A DNA stretch of 64,000 bases from Leishmania martiniquensis (taxonomy: Eukaryota > Euglenozoa > Kinetoplastea > Trypanosomatida > Trypanosomatidae), in contig NC_090158.1 of NCBI RefSeq assembly GCF_017916325.1, forward strand, positions 1-64,000. The letters run 5' to 3'. Shown here one piece after another: positions 51,968-61,300 of the stretch (positions within the stretch are counted from its first letter, which is position 1; the number at the start of each line of letters is the position of its first letter). The position numbers were made by a program, and so were the translations under genes. The notes under the pieces are model-generated. The model did not search any database and was not told the DNA's origin. It saw only the letters and a program-made list of their open reading frames with translations.

Positions 51968-53068
51968 ATGTGGCAGGAGGCGTACCGCGCAGCCTGCGCG
52001 GAAGTGTCCGCGGATGTGCGAGAGGACGTCAGCAGCAGCGGCGCAACCGGGGAGCTGATGGTACGCGGTAACTCCTTTGAAAATTTCAAGAACCGCCTCT
52101 CGGACACTGACGTGCAGGTGATGATGACTGCACTCCACATGTGCCCTGGCATGTCAGCACTGTATCTCCCGTACAACAACATATCCGACAAGGGCGGAGT
52201 GCTGCTAGGCAAGGCGCTCGGGCATCAGTTGGGTAGCATCATCTCACTCGACCTGCAGTACAACTCGTTGGGCACAGAGGCGGGTGTGGCGATCGCACAA
52301 GGGCTGCAGCGGAATAACTCGCTCTGCCATGTGTCACTCGCCGGTAACCCCCTTGGTGGTAGCTGCGGTGCGGCTCTTGGCAAGGCGCTGCGGCAGAGCA
52401 TGTGCCTTGCGGTGCTGGACCTCTTCAACACTGAATTGGACATGCCGGCACTCGTGCAGATTAGCCGCGCTTTGGAGGTGAACAAGGGGCTCTCCTCCCT
52501 CAACATCGGGCGACCACTGCTGCGCAGCGTTGGCGAGGTGGAGAGCGTAGTGAATCATCTTTCGATCGCTCTGCAGCGCAACACTGTACTTGAGGAGCTG
52601 CACATGGCGTACTTTGGCCTTGTAGACGACCACCTTCAGACCCTCGTACAGGCACTCTGCGGGTCATCAGTCACAACGTTCTGTATCAAAGGCAATAGGC
52701 TCTCCCAGGATGCCGGCCAGCTGCTGGCGCGTCTTCTGGACCGCCGGCACGACTTTCGCAGTCTCGATGTTAGTTGCAACTGCCTGCGTGACGCTGGCGC
52801 AGAAGCTCTCGCGGAAGGGGTGACACACCACCCCCAACTGGAGTGTCTTGCCGTCGCGAGCTGCACCATTGGCGAGCGTGGTCTGGTGGTGCTTGTTGAA
52901 CACTTGAGGGGCTGTGCAACGCTTCGCCGGCTTACAATCTGGGGCAATCATGTTACACCGACGGTGGCTTCCGCGCTCAGTGCGACCTTCTTCGACTTGT
53001 GTGAGTTGGACTACATAGACGTGGGCGTTACGGAGCGGGACGGGCAGATGGTGGCCTACCGTGCGTGA
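51968..53068 (+). CDS. Leucine-rich repeat protein (ribonuclease-inhibitor type)
   Basis: 366 aa from the ATG at 51968; a longer open frame from a non-ATG codon is cut by a T-rich splice tract. From about residue 55 to 340 there are roughly nine RI-type LRRs of about 28 residues, with the pattern LxLxxNxLxxxGxxxLxxxL (for example NNISDKGGVLLGKAL). No other domain, no signal peptide and no membrane segment. RI-type LRR proteins bind partners through the concave surface; the partner here is unknown. The next gene also has LRR-like segments, but the two show no obvious shared sequence. Confidence 0.88.
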   Translation: MWQEAYRAACAEVSADVREDVSSSGATGELMVRGNSFENFKNRLSDTDVQVMMTALHMCPGMSALYLPYNNISDKGGVLLGKALGHQLGSIISLDLQYNSLGTEAGVAIAQGLQRNNSLCHVSLAGNPLGGSCGAALGKALRQSMCLAVLDLFNTELDMPALVQISRALEVNKGLSSLNIGRPLLRSVGEVESVVNHLSIALQRNTVLEELHMAYFGLVDDHLQTLVQALCGSSVTTFCIKGNRLSQDAGQLLARLLDRRHDFRSLDVSCNCLRDAGAEALAEGVTHHPQLECLAVASCTIGERGLVVLVEHLRGCATLRRLTIWGNHVTPTVASALSATFFDLCELDYIDVGVTERDGQMVAYRA

Positions 53069-53737
53069 CGCGGGGTGCGATTCTCTGCGCCCCACAATGT
53101 ACACTATCATGACGAAGATGCACCAGTTGATTGTCTCAGCCCTTTCACTCGAAGGAAAGTAAGCGATGACCACGAGGATGGGGTGAGGAGGGGCCATGCT
53201 GGGGGCCTTGCCGATTCTTTACGTCACCTACACACGCACAGTACATGCGGCAGTCTGAGTGAGGGCCGATTTTGCCGGGTACATGGGCACCTCCAGCCAG
53301 CTCCTGTCTTTCTTCTCAGCCTATCCTATCTCTCGCCTTCGAGTGCGTAAGCGACTGCCTCTGCCTTCTGTAGGCGCATTGGGGGTGGAATGGGGCGAGG
53401 GGCCTTTTCTTGGCCATATACCGGCGTGGAAGAATCGCGCATGCACACATGCGAGCAACCCGGCGCATCTGCGTGTTCGCTGCTAGGCATCCTCTACCAC
53501 GCTTTCCCCTCTGTCCCCCCGTCTCGCTTATAGGACCCGAAGCGTGCCTTTCCTCAGCTTACTGCACGCGAGGAAAAGAAAGGGGCACCGGTGTTTATCA
53601 ACGCGCCTATTCTGTCCAGTTGGCAATCACTGTGGCTGCGCACTGCCTGCGCTCCGTGCCACTTCTCCTTTTAGCACACCTGCGCGTCTGCTCAGCGCTT
53701 CTCTCGCGGCTGCCTTTCCGTGGAGAGAGTGGGGCCA
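53069..53737. other. Intergenic region, no gene seen
   Basis: 670 bases between the two LRR genes. Pyrimidine-rich pieces at 53495-53530 and 53655-53680 can serve for splicing. Confidence 0.55.
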
Positions 53738-55318
53738 ATGCCGTTGCCGAGTCAGAACCAGCTGTACAGCTATTATGTGACGCGGTGTGGTTACCATGGT
53801 GTTCGAAAGCCCCACCAGGCCGTACTGATGCTCTTGTCGGAGGACACCACATCGCATGCAGAGAGGCTCGCCGGCGAAGCAGCGGAGCGGGGAGTGACCG
53901 TCGCTGATCTCGAGCAGATTGAAGATGGGGCTGACGCAGCGGTGCGCGCGCGTGACCGGGCGGCCGTCGTTCCTCTCGCAAGCAAGCGCACCTTTCGGCT
54001 CCCCGAGCCAGTTGGCGAGGCTGTCTTCTCCCCAGTCTATGTTGGTGCTCTTGGCTTGTTGCCCATATTGGACCTCATCTCGGAACTTCCGCTTGTCGAG
54101 ACCGTGGACCTGTCCAATGTCGCGTCTTGGTACGACAACGACACCTTTGCCGACTCGGCAAAAGGCAGTGTCTGTGGAAACGACGTGGTCGCTCGCCTGT
54201 GCGCCATACTTCCGCGACTGCGCTACCTGCGCTCCCTCGACTTGGGCATCCAGCCGCTGGGCAGTATTGCCGCCGCTTATCTGCTGGAGGCCATCAGACC
54301 GCTAACTTCCGTGGAGCATGTCTCCCTCGACACCACCAACGTCGACCCGTACCTGATCCGTGCCTTTCAGCAGGTGCTAGAGGAGCACCCGCAACGCGCA
54401 CGCCCGCGCTTACCCGCCGCCGAGGCCGTGGCAAAGTCATATGAGATTCCGCTTCACATCACATCACTTCCCCTTCTGGATCGAAAAACACTTCGCGAGC
54501 AGCAGGTTCTGCGAGCTCTTCTCGGCGAGGACACGAACTTCACAAGTGTGGTGACCGAGGTGGAGATGGGCGACATGGTGCTCACGGCGCGCGTGATGAG
54601 CACGACAGAGGTGATCTCTCGGTGCGGACACGGTGGCATCCGTGGGGATGGCGAGCATCTTTTCCTTCTCAAGAGCGGCAGGCTGCGCGTGTACGCGGAC
54701 CTTAAGGGGTTCGTCGTATCACACGGCGACTACTTTGGCGACTCCTACTCCGGCGTTCTCCTACCGTGCGCGCGGCTGGTAGAGGAGGAGCGGGGTATTG
54801 TGTATGCCATACCACTTCATTCGTGCACTACTGTGCTGGCCCGCTGGGCAACTCGTCTGGCAGCTGCATGGTCATGGCTGCAGCAGACACCGCTCATACA
54901 GCCTGTGGGCTTGTGGTCGCGCATGCGAGCATGCACATGTAGCGAGTTTGTTACATCGAGGCCGACAGACACCGTCATTGATGCCGGGGATGGAGGAGAG
55001 GCTATCTACGTGGTGTGTGACGGCTCATTCTCTGCCGTCGATGTTAGCAAAGGTGACGCGGCGCATTTCAGCGCTCGGAATGTGCGCAGCGTCTTCAGCC
55101 GCTTCGACGTCTTCGGCATCGAGGCACTCGTCGCCAGAAGGCGTCAGAGCTCCGTCCGCATCATGGCAGGAAGAGAGAGGGACAAGTTTTATCGCACCTT
55201 GGTCATTAAGGGCTGCGGTGTGCGGGTGCTTTATCGTCAACTGCGTCCCACCTGCGTGTCACTGGCTCGCGCCTACTCGCTCCACAAGGACCTCTGTGGC
55301 AGCGACACCGTACGGTAG
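53738..55318 (+). CDS. LRR protein with two cyclic-nucleotide-binding-like domains
   Basis: 526 aa from the ATG at 53738 (GTG at 53720 not used). Residues about 100-215 hold LRR-like segments (PRLRYLRSLDLG, SVEHVSLDTTN). Residues about 265-348 look like a cyclic-nucleotide-binding fold: HLFLLKSGRLRVYADLKG, then HGDYFGD, which corresponds to the GDYFGE turn. Residues about 393-500 repeat the theme: DTVIDAGDGGEAIYVVCDGS and a FDVFGIEAL turn. Neither copy shows the full phosphate-binding cassette with the key arginine. Kinetoplastid CNB proteins often bind nucleosides rather than cAMP (established for PKA regulatory subunit), so ligand and activity are open. No kinase or channel domain. Confidence 0.75.
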   Translation: MPLPSQNQLYSYYVTRCGYHGVRKPHQAVLMLLSEDTTSHAERLAGEAAERGVTVADLEQIEDGADAAVRARDRAAVVPLASKRTFRLPEPVGEAVFSPVYVGALGLLPILDLISELPLVETVDLSNVASWYDNDTFADSAKGSVCGNDVVARLCAILPRLRYLRSLDLGIQPLGSIAAAYLLEAIRPLTSVEHVSLDTTNVDPYLIRAFQQVLEEHPQRARPRLPAAEAVAKSYEIPLHITSLPLLDRKTLREQQVLRALLGEDTNFTSVVTEVEMGDMVLTARVMSTTEVISRCGHGGIRGDGEHLFLLKSGRLRVYADLKGFVVSHGDYFGDSYSGVLLPCARLVEEERGIVYAIPLHSCTTVLARWATRLAAAWSWLQQTPLIQPVGLWSRMRACTCSEFVTSRPTDTVIDAGDGGEAIYVVCDGSFSAVDVSKGDAAHFSARNVRSVFSRFDVFGIEALVARRRQSSVRIMAGRERDKFYRTLVIKGCGVRVLYRQLRPTCVSLARAYSLHKDLCGSDTVR

Positions 55319-56211
55319 TAAGACTCGGCGACCTGACTGCAGTGCGACACGCAGGCGACAGTGGTGCTGCTGCTTCCTTGTCTTTGAGTCCACTCAGATG
55401 TACCTTAGCGCCACTCAATTTCATTTGACCGCTGCTCGTTGTCGTTCGTGTGTGTGTGTGTGCCTGTGTGCATTGGCGGGGGGCATACATGTCTCTCGCT
55501 TAGCTTATGTTTACAGTACCCGCATACCTCACATGCACCGTGACAACCGGCAACGGGGTGGTGGTGGCCGATGTAAGCCAACTCACACCGGCGAACATAG
55601 AATAGTGATTCAATGAAACACAGATGCTAGCAGAGATCTCTGTTTTTTGTTTTGTTTCAGAGATCGATACGCGCGCACAGCGAGTCATCGAGAGCGTTGA
55701 TCGGGTGCGCATTGCCTCCGACAAAGTCGGAGGCAATGCGCATGGGAGCTCACAAACAACGCACTCGCCATGGGTATGATGGCGGTCACATGCAGCTGCG
55801 TCAGGGCCTGACACTGCTTGCGCTCCTCTTTCTTTCATGAGGTCTCTTCACCTGCGGCTTCTCCCAGTAAGTGAGCGCGTGCGTGTACATCCTTTATTGT
55901 CGCCCATTTTGCGCTTTTCGTGTCCTGTTCTCCCTAGTCCCTCTGAAGGCTTTCCTCTGCGTGGTGATGTCTTCTGCCCTCTTGCCTCCACGCGCCTGTG
56001 CCATTGTCCGCGTCGATGCTGCTTTCCCTGCTTCGTCCTCCTTCGTTTATCCCGCCGCCGGCATTTCTCGACTGTGAGGACCACTCACTGACAAGAAGCA
56101 TGCACCTCTCCCAGCAGCGAGGTGGTGACGCTACCGTACAAACAATTTAACACACGTACACTCACCCACACGCGAGGCAGCGCCAACAGAAAAGTTTTTG
56201 CCCTCGCGTCA
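55319..56211. other. Intergenic region with a perfect 17-bp hairpin
   Basis: 890 bases of spacer; the right half is pyrimidine-rich. No gene. See the hairpin entry. Confidence 0.6.
55706..55742. repeat. Perfect 17-bp inverted repeat, 3-nt loop
   Basis: TGCGCATTGCCTCCGAC, loop AAA, then its exact reverse complement. Such length and perfection is far beyond chance in a spacer. It could be an RNA hairpin in the 3' UTR of the CNB gene or the leader of the next gene, or a recent inverted duplication. Confidence 0.9.
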
Positions 56212-56814
56212 ATGGGCGGAAAGACTTCGAAGGTGGTGGCGGCGCTCACCCCAGAGGGGGTTGAAGAGTTGTACAGAGAGGGATACGCGGCCGGTACAAT
56301 CGACGCCGATCTGTATCACACGTCAGAACGCGAGGTGATGCGGCAGCAGGATGCGGTGGCAGGCATCGGCGCGTGCATGTTCAGTGCTTGGGTGGCATAT
56401 GTATACGGCCGTACGACTGGCGTGCAGGCTGCGGAGGATGCGGCGTCGCTACGCTTTGATGCACAGCAGCGAATACTCGACGAGACAAGAAAGGACCTGG
56501 CGCTGAAGCTAGAGGAGAACCGCAGCCTCCTGACCATTCGACAAGAGCAGGATGTCGTGATCGCGCAACAGCGCGACGAGCTGAAACGTGCAGCTCAGCA
56601 GCGCCGCGCTATGCTGCAGTCAGTGAACGCGTTGCGGCGTCGAAATACATCTGTGCGGCGGCAGATGCGAAGCCTAAAGTCCTCATTCACCGCTCTTCAG
56701 CTTCAGGTGTACGTTGGCATGGCTGGGGCCGGCCTCCTCTTGCTCGCTGTGGTGTGGTCGACACAGCAACTACGCAGTGGACGCTGGCAGCGCCCTCCCA
56801 TCGCGGCTACGTAG
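56212..56814 (+). CDS. Probable N-myristoylated, two-TM coiled-coil protein
   Basis: 200 aa from the ATG at 56212; the longer frame from 56122 would hide the signal. The N-terminus MGGKTSK is a strong N-myristoylation site (Gly2, small residue at 3, Ser at 6). A hydrophobic segment near residues 50-68 (AGIGACMFSAWVAYVYG) and one near 166-183 (VGMAGAGLLLLAVVW) are likely membrane helices, with a charged Gln/Arg-rich helix (about 75-155) between them. It is probably lipid-anchored and membrane-inserted. No catalytic domain. Family not recognised. Confidence 0.75.
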   Translation: MGGKTSKVVAALTPEGVEELYREGYAAGTIDADLYHTSEREVMRQQDAVAGIGACMFSAWVAYVYGRTTGVQAAEDAASLRFDAQQRILDETRKDLALKLEENRSLLTIRQEQDVVIAQQRDELKRAAQQRRAMLQSVNALRRRNTSVRRQMRSLKSSFTALQLQVYVGMAGAGLLLLAVVWSTQQLRSGRWQRPPIAAT

Positions 56815-57475
56815 AGGGCGAGGTCGTCGCGAACCACAGCTGCTCATGCCAAGAGCACGAAGCGAGGTGAGCGTGCTATGCACAATAAAAGCGTTGCCAT
56901 GACGGCAGTGCTCTCTTTACCGATGCCTGAGCGTATGCAGCTCCTGCCTTTGTGTTGACACGTGTCCTGCTCACCTCTTCCTCTCTGCGTCGCCCCCCCT
57001 CCTACCGGCATTTCCTTTGGCTCCCCCTCCCCCATCCTTCACCCCCTGGAAGGATGCCCAGTTGGCAGGCAGAGTAACTTACAGCACGAGGACCGTCTGC
57101 GCACGGGTTTATGCAGCCCCCTCTCCTCTGTGACCCACCCCTTGGCTCACATCCACACTCTAATAATGCGAATACATACAATGCTCTAGCACGTTGCCTC
57201 TCCCCTACCGAACGTGTTTCGTCGCCTGTCTGCGTATGCGCGCCAACGCCTGCCGCTACCTCCCTCCCTCTGCCCCGCAGGGAACTGCGGGGCAGAGGGT
57301 AGGCCGGTGACGTTAATGGCAGACAAGAGCAGCGTAGTGCTGCTCTCTTTCCGCACTGTTCAGCCAACTTCTTATTTGCTATGCTGTGACGCCGCTTCGC
57401 TTACTTCCCTCGTCGCTCTCTCAACCCCCTTGCCTCTTGCCCTGTGCTTCACACAGAGAAGTGAAATAGTTGCTG
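56815..57475. other. Intergenic region with a perfect 15-bp hairpin
   Basis: 660 bases, C/T-rich through 56980-57060 and 57180-57270; no gene. See the hairpin entry. Confidence 0.6.
57266..57299. repeat. Perfect 15-bp inverted repeat, 4-nt loop
   Basis: CCCTCTGCCCCGCAG, loop GGAA, then its exact reverse complement. It lies in the spacer on the other side of the myristoylated-protein gene. The arms share no sequence with the 55706 hairpin. Confidence 0.9.
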
Positions 57476-58327
57476 ATGAAGCGGGGTAGGCTGTATCCCA
57501 TAGCTGTTGCAGTGCAGGCTGAGGTACCGTCGCGCGCTGAGGATCATCTCCGTCGGGCGGCTACGGCGCGACGTGTGTACTACCTCCGCGACGCGTGCGC
57601 GGCATTGCAGCTGAGTCTCCTCGCGTACAGGCACTGCCGCTGCAGCACACATTCCCCTTCGGTCGCAGTTGACATTGAAGTTTGCGCGTCGGATCTCGCG
57701 AAGAAGGCGCTCGTCATCGAGGATGCTCCCCTATCCTCTTCGCCGACATGCGACTTCCTTTCGGACGCAGTCGAGCCGCTACCGGCATCGTGGTTCTACA
57801 TCGGCTTGGGGGCAGTCGACGGCGCGCGCGTTTACATAGTGCTTCCCACCTACACGGATTACTTCTTCGACTATACGATGCACTGGGCAAGGATCGCTTA
57901 CTCAGAAATGGCGCGCCAGTGCGTCAGCTACGGTCTCATCGCTAAGCTGCAGAGTGTCGGTGGGGGTTGGGCCTCGCTGCACCGGGCCGACAAGTCTCTC
58001 GTGTGCGCGTTGCAGCTGCATGCTGTGGCACAGGCGGTGCGCGACGAGGAGCTTGTGCACAAGTGCCGCCTCTTCATTGGCTGGGCTCATCTCTGGAACA
58101 GCGATGCATCAAAGGCACTCGAAATATTTCATGCGGAGCTGGAAGCGGCGCGACGGCGCGGCCACACAGCTCACGAAAGGCGCTGCTTACACGCCATTGA
58201 GAATGCGGAACACAACCCTCTCCTCACTCCGGGAGGCCTACACACGGGTCACTACCCGATGGTGGACGCGTGGCGGCGGGGCACCCCTAAAAGAGGCGCC
58301 TGCCGCTCTTCTCCTCTCCCGCATTAG
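57476..58327 (+). CDS. Hypothetical protein, 283 aa
   Basis: First ATG in frame at 57476, directly after TTG and CTG codons. Not recognised. The central part (about 105-150) is aromatic-rich with a YIVLPTYTDYFFDYTMHWARIAY-like pattern, and residues about 170-260 look like two TPR-type helix pairs (SKALEIFHAELEAARRRGH). The C-terminal 25 residues are basic and loosely ordered. No signal peptide or membrane helix. It is the last convincing gene of the window. Confidence 0.65.
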   Translation: MKRGRLYPIAVAVQAEVPSRAEDHLRRAATARRVYYLRDACAALQLSLLAYRHCRCSTHSPSVAVDIEVCASDLAKKALVIEDAPLSSSPTCDFLSDAVEPLPASWFYIGLGAVDGARVYIVLPTYTDYFFDYTMHWARIAYSEMARQCVSYGLIAKLQSVGGGWASLHRADKSLVCALQLHAVAQAVRDEELVHKCRLFIGWAHLWNSDASKALEIFHAELEAARRRGHTAHERRCLHAIENAEHNPLLTPGGLHTGHYPMVDAWRRGTPKRGACRSSPLPH

Positions 58328-61300
58328 CCTCGTTTGCTCTGCCCGGCCGCGCTGGCCCCGATCCGGCGGGTGTTATCGATGGGCAAAAGGGTATGATGCC
58401 CAATGCTGTGGCGGCACGGGCGGTGCCGAGCAGGTGAGGTGAGCGTGCCAGCGACCGCCGCGACATGTGAAAATGAGGCGTCCTCTTGTGAGCGTTGGCA
58501 TCCGCTGACGGCCGCGGGGTTGCTGCGGGCCGCGAAGCGAAGTGGGGTATCCGCTTACCAATGACGGTGCGGGAAGGAGTTCCCACCCGACGCAGCCGAG
58601 GCTATCAGGCGCTTCTGAAAGGAATCGCCACTGTATGCATGTGGGTGTGTGTCAGGGCGTGGCGGTGAAAGGGTGCGCATTCGAACTCCATGGCTCGTCG
58701 CCATGCCTGGTGGGTGGGAACTGGTCGCTTCTGTGCCTCTTCGCTGTGGGTGCGTCGCCAACTTTGAAGGGGAGGGCGCATGGTCGAGGGAAACGACATG
58801 GTTGCGAGTACCGGGCAGAAGTGCGATGCAGGTTTCTTACACAGAGAGAGAGCATGCGGAAAGGCACATTGCAGAGGACGGCGTGCCAGTGAATGAACTG
58901 ACGCGCACAGCAGCGCAGGCAGCCTTCGCAATGCTGCATCTGTACCGGGGCTATGGGACCGCTGTTTCGATGAGAAAGGTGGGCGTGCGCAATGCCGCCG
59001 CCGAGCCCCTCGGCAGGAAGGGAGGCGGGAGGCGAGCGCCGTGGCGCCAAAGGGCCCCACGACCGGTAAAGCGAAGCTGCTGAAGCCCATGCTTTACATG
59101 GGGGGGCGAATCGCCGCCTGGCGCCCCCGCCAGCGGAGGGGCGGCCACAGCCCCTAAAGCCGACAGAGCCACCCCAAGAGATCACGACGACGGAGACGCA
59201 GCGCGATGGCCCCACCCACCGCCACCCCAAACATACACATACAACATTTTCGCCGCGCTCATTCCGTTTATGCAAAAGGAGATCGCTGGCCGTCTGTGGA
59301 TTTCAGGCGCCGTCAGAAGTGTAGGCGGTGCCAAAAGCAGGCCCCGCCAGAGACACGGGGGTGGACACAGCTGGCCCCACACCCGGAGAAACACCCCACG
59401 CACAGCACGTTCCCGATGCGGGGTGCGCATGGTGGGGGCATGGCTGCGGTGGGGGCGATGAAAGGTAGACGAGGATGCAGTACTAAAGTACACGTTCATT
59501 TTCTTGCTTCCCATTGAGTCCTGTTCACGCCCCGCCCCATCCGACTCATGCAGAAAGTTGGCCGAGCCTGAGTTCGTGTCTCTGTCGCTTCCACCTCGAA
59601 TTGGGATGCGCATCATGGCGCGGCACCGCCGCCTGTGGGTATGCAAAGAAAGTGCTTGTTCCGAGGGGGTGAGAAAGGCAGCTGACTGCGCGCCGTTAGA
59701 GTAGGGGCCAGACGGCGTGTGACGGCCCCTTGGTCGATCGTATGGGTAGCGGCTGGCGGCAACGCTTTGGCCGACGTGTCATATCATCTGTGGGCGACAC
59801 CGCGATCGCAGCCTCCGGCTGGAGAGGGGGCGGTAGGCACGCTGAGGTGCTGGACACGGTACGGAATGCGCCACTGCGTGTTAGCGAGGTTGATCAGCAG
59901 CACCCCCACCCCGCATAATATCCTCTGGGGGGGGATATTACCGCGTCTTTGCGAGTAGCGAATAGGGGCGCGGGTGCCCCCTTCGGTGGACAGACTATCA
60001 CTTTAGCCTAGCCGCAGAGAGCTCTTTGCAGCGACCGCATTGGAGATGCGCCACACAACGGAAAAGAAGACTCCAGTCTGGCACACATGTTTGCGCGTTT
60101 TCTTCGTTTTAGTAACGATGTTCGCACAGCACAGTGCGATTGTGAGCCGATTTGATGGCTTCCGATGTGCTGCGGGGGCGGCATAGGAGGCGCATCGGCA
60201 GCTGCGCCACATAAAGAGGAGTGGTACAATGCGTTACCGAACCTCGGGGATACCGCGGCGGCCTTGTTGAGAACAGTACGCGAGGGGGTTGCACGAGGGG
60301 CAACGCCGCACGGCTGTGGCGTCGGCAATATCTCACTGCGAGGAAGACAATGGTGGCGTTGAGGCGTCAGGAAAAGATCGCCATGGTACGGAACCTGCCA
60401 GCAACGCTGGCTGACGGAGGGTGCACCGGCGGCTCTGTATGTGGATGCCGGGGCGCTGGCAATGAATGCAGCGTGTGGCACCATAGGCTCGGTGCAGATG
60501 GCCTTTGTCGCTCACCGTTTACCCTGTTGCGCGTGCACCAAGAGCGACGCTGCAGAACGGCTTCGGATGGGTATTTGGTGCCGTTCCGCGTGGGCGGCTC
60601 GACGTGAACTCGCCAACACCCTTCAATGCCAGCATTGGCATCGAGGCGGTTCACCTCTGTGGTTGTGGGTCACCTCCATCCAGGCGGTGCGTACTCGGAG
60701 AGCTTTGGAGAATGCGGCAGATGGCCAGCTGGAGTGTAAGAGGAGGAGGAGGGGGCGCCACGGCACTGCAGTCGTTGGCAAAGAAGGCAATATCTCACCC
60801 GGGTGCGCTTAAAGGCTGGCAGGAGATACTTTTTGGTGCATTAGTGGATAGGCTCACTACAGTCGTACACGCGACCATGGATGAGATTTCCCCACGCATG
60901 ACGCCATCGGAGCTTCTGCATCGCGCGCACGCCCAAATCTGCACCTGATACTGCATTGGGGCTTCCGCTTCCTCTCGTCACCACACCGTCACGCTGCCAT
61001 TATGACACTGTGGCGACTGCCCTCTCCTCAACACAAGTTTCCGCGGTGAAACTATTTGTAGACGCACGTGCCGCGTGACGCAGCTTTCTCCACAGCGTCA
61101 GAAAAAATGTTGCTGGTACACACAGAGGCTCGTGTCTCCATCGACATTTCCGCCACGATAGTCCTGTCCCGCGTCACCTCAGCTTCAGCAGATGTACGTG
61201 CCAGCGACTGTATTTCTTCCTTGACCACGCTTGCCCAGTCAAGCTGCTGTGCTTCTGGTATGTCCTGGCGGTCTACGGTTGCGCGCTTCACTGTTCAGTC

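Noticed and set aside
61052..61291. 79-codon minus-strand frame with helical, protein-like composition
   Set aside because: It overlaps a longer plus-strand frame, has no family match that I know, and its extension upstream is broken; kept only as a possible relic.
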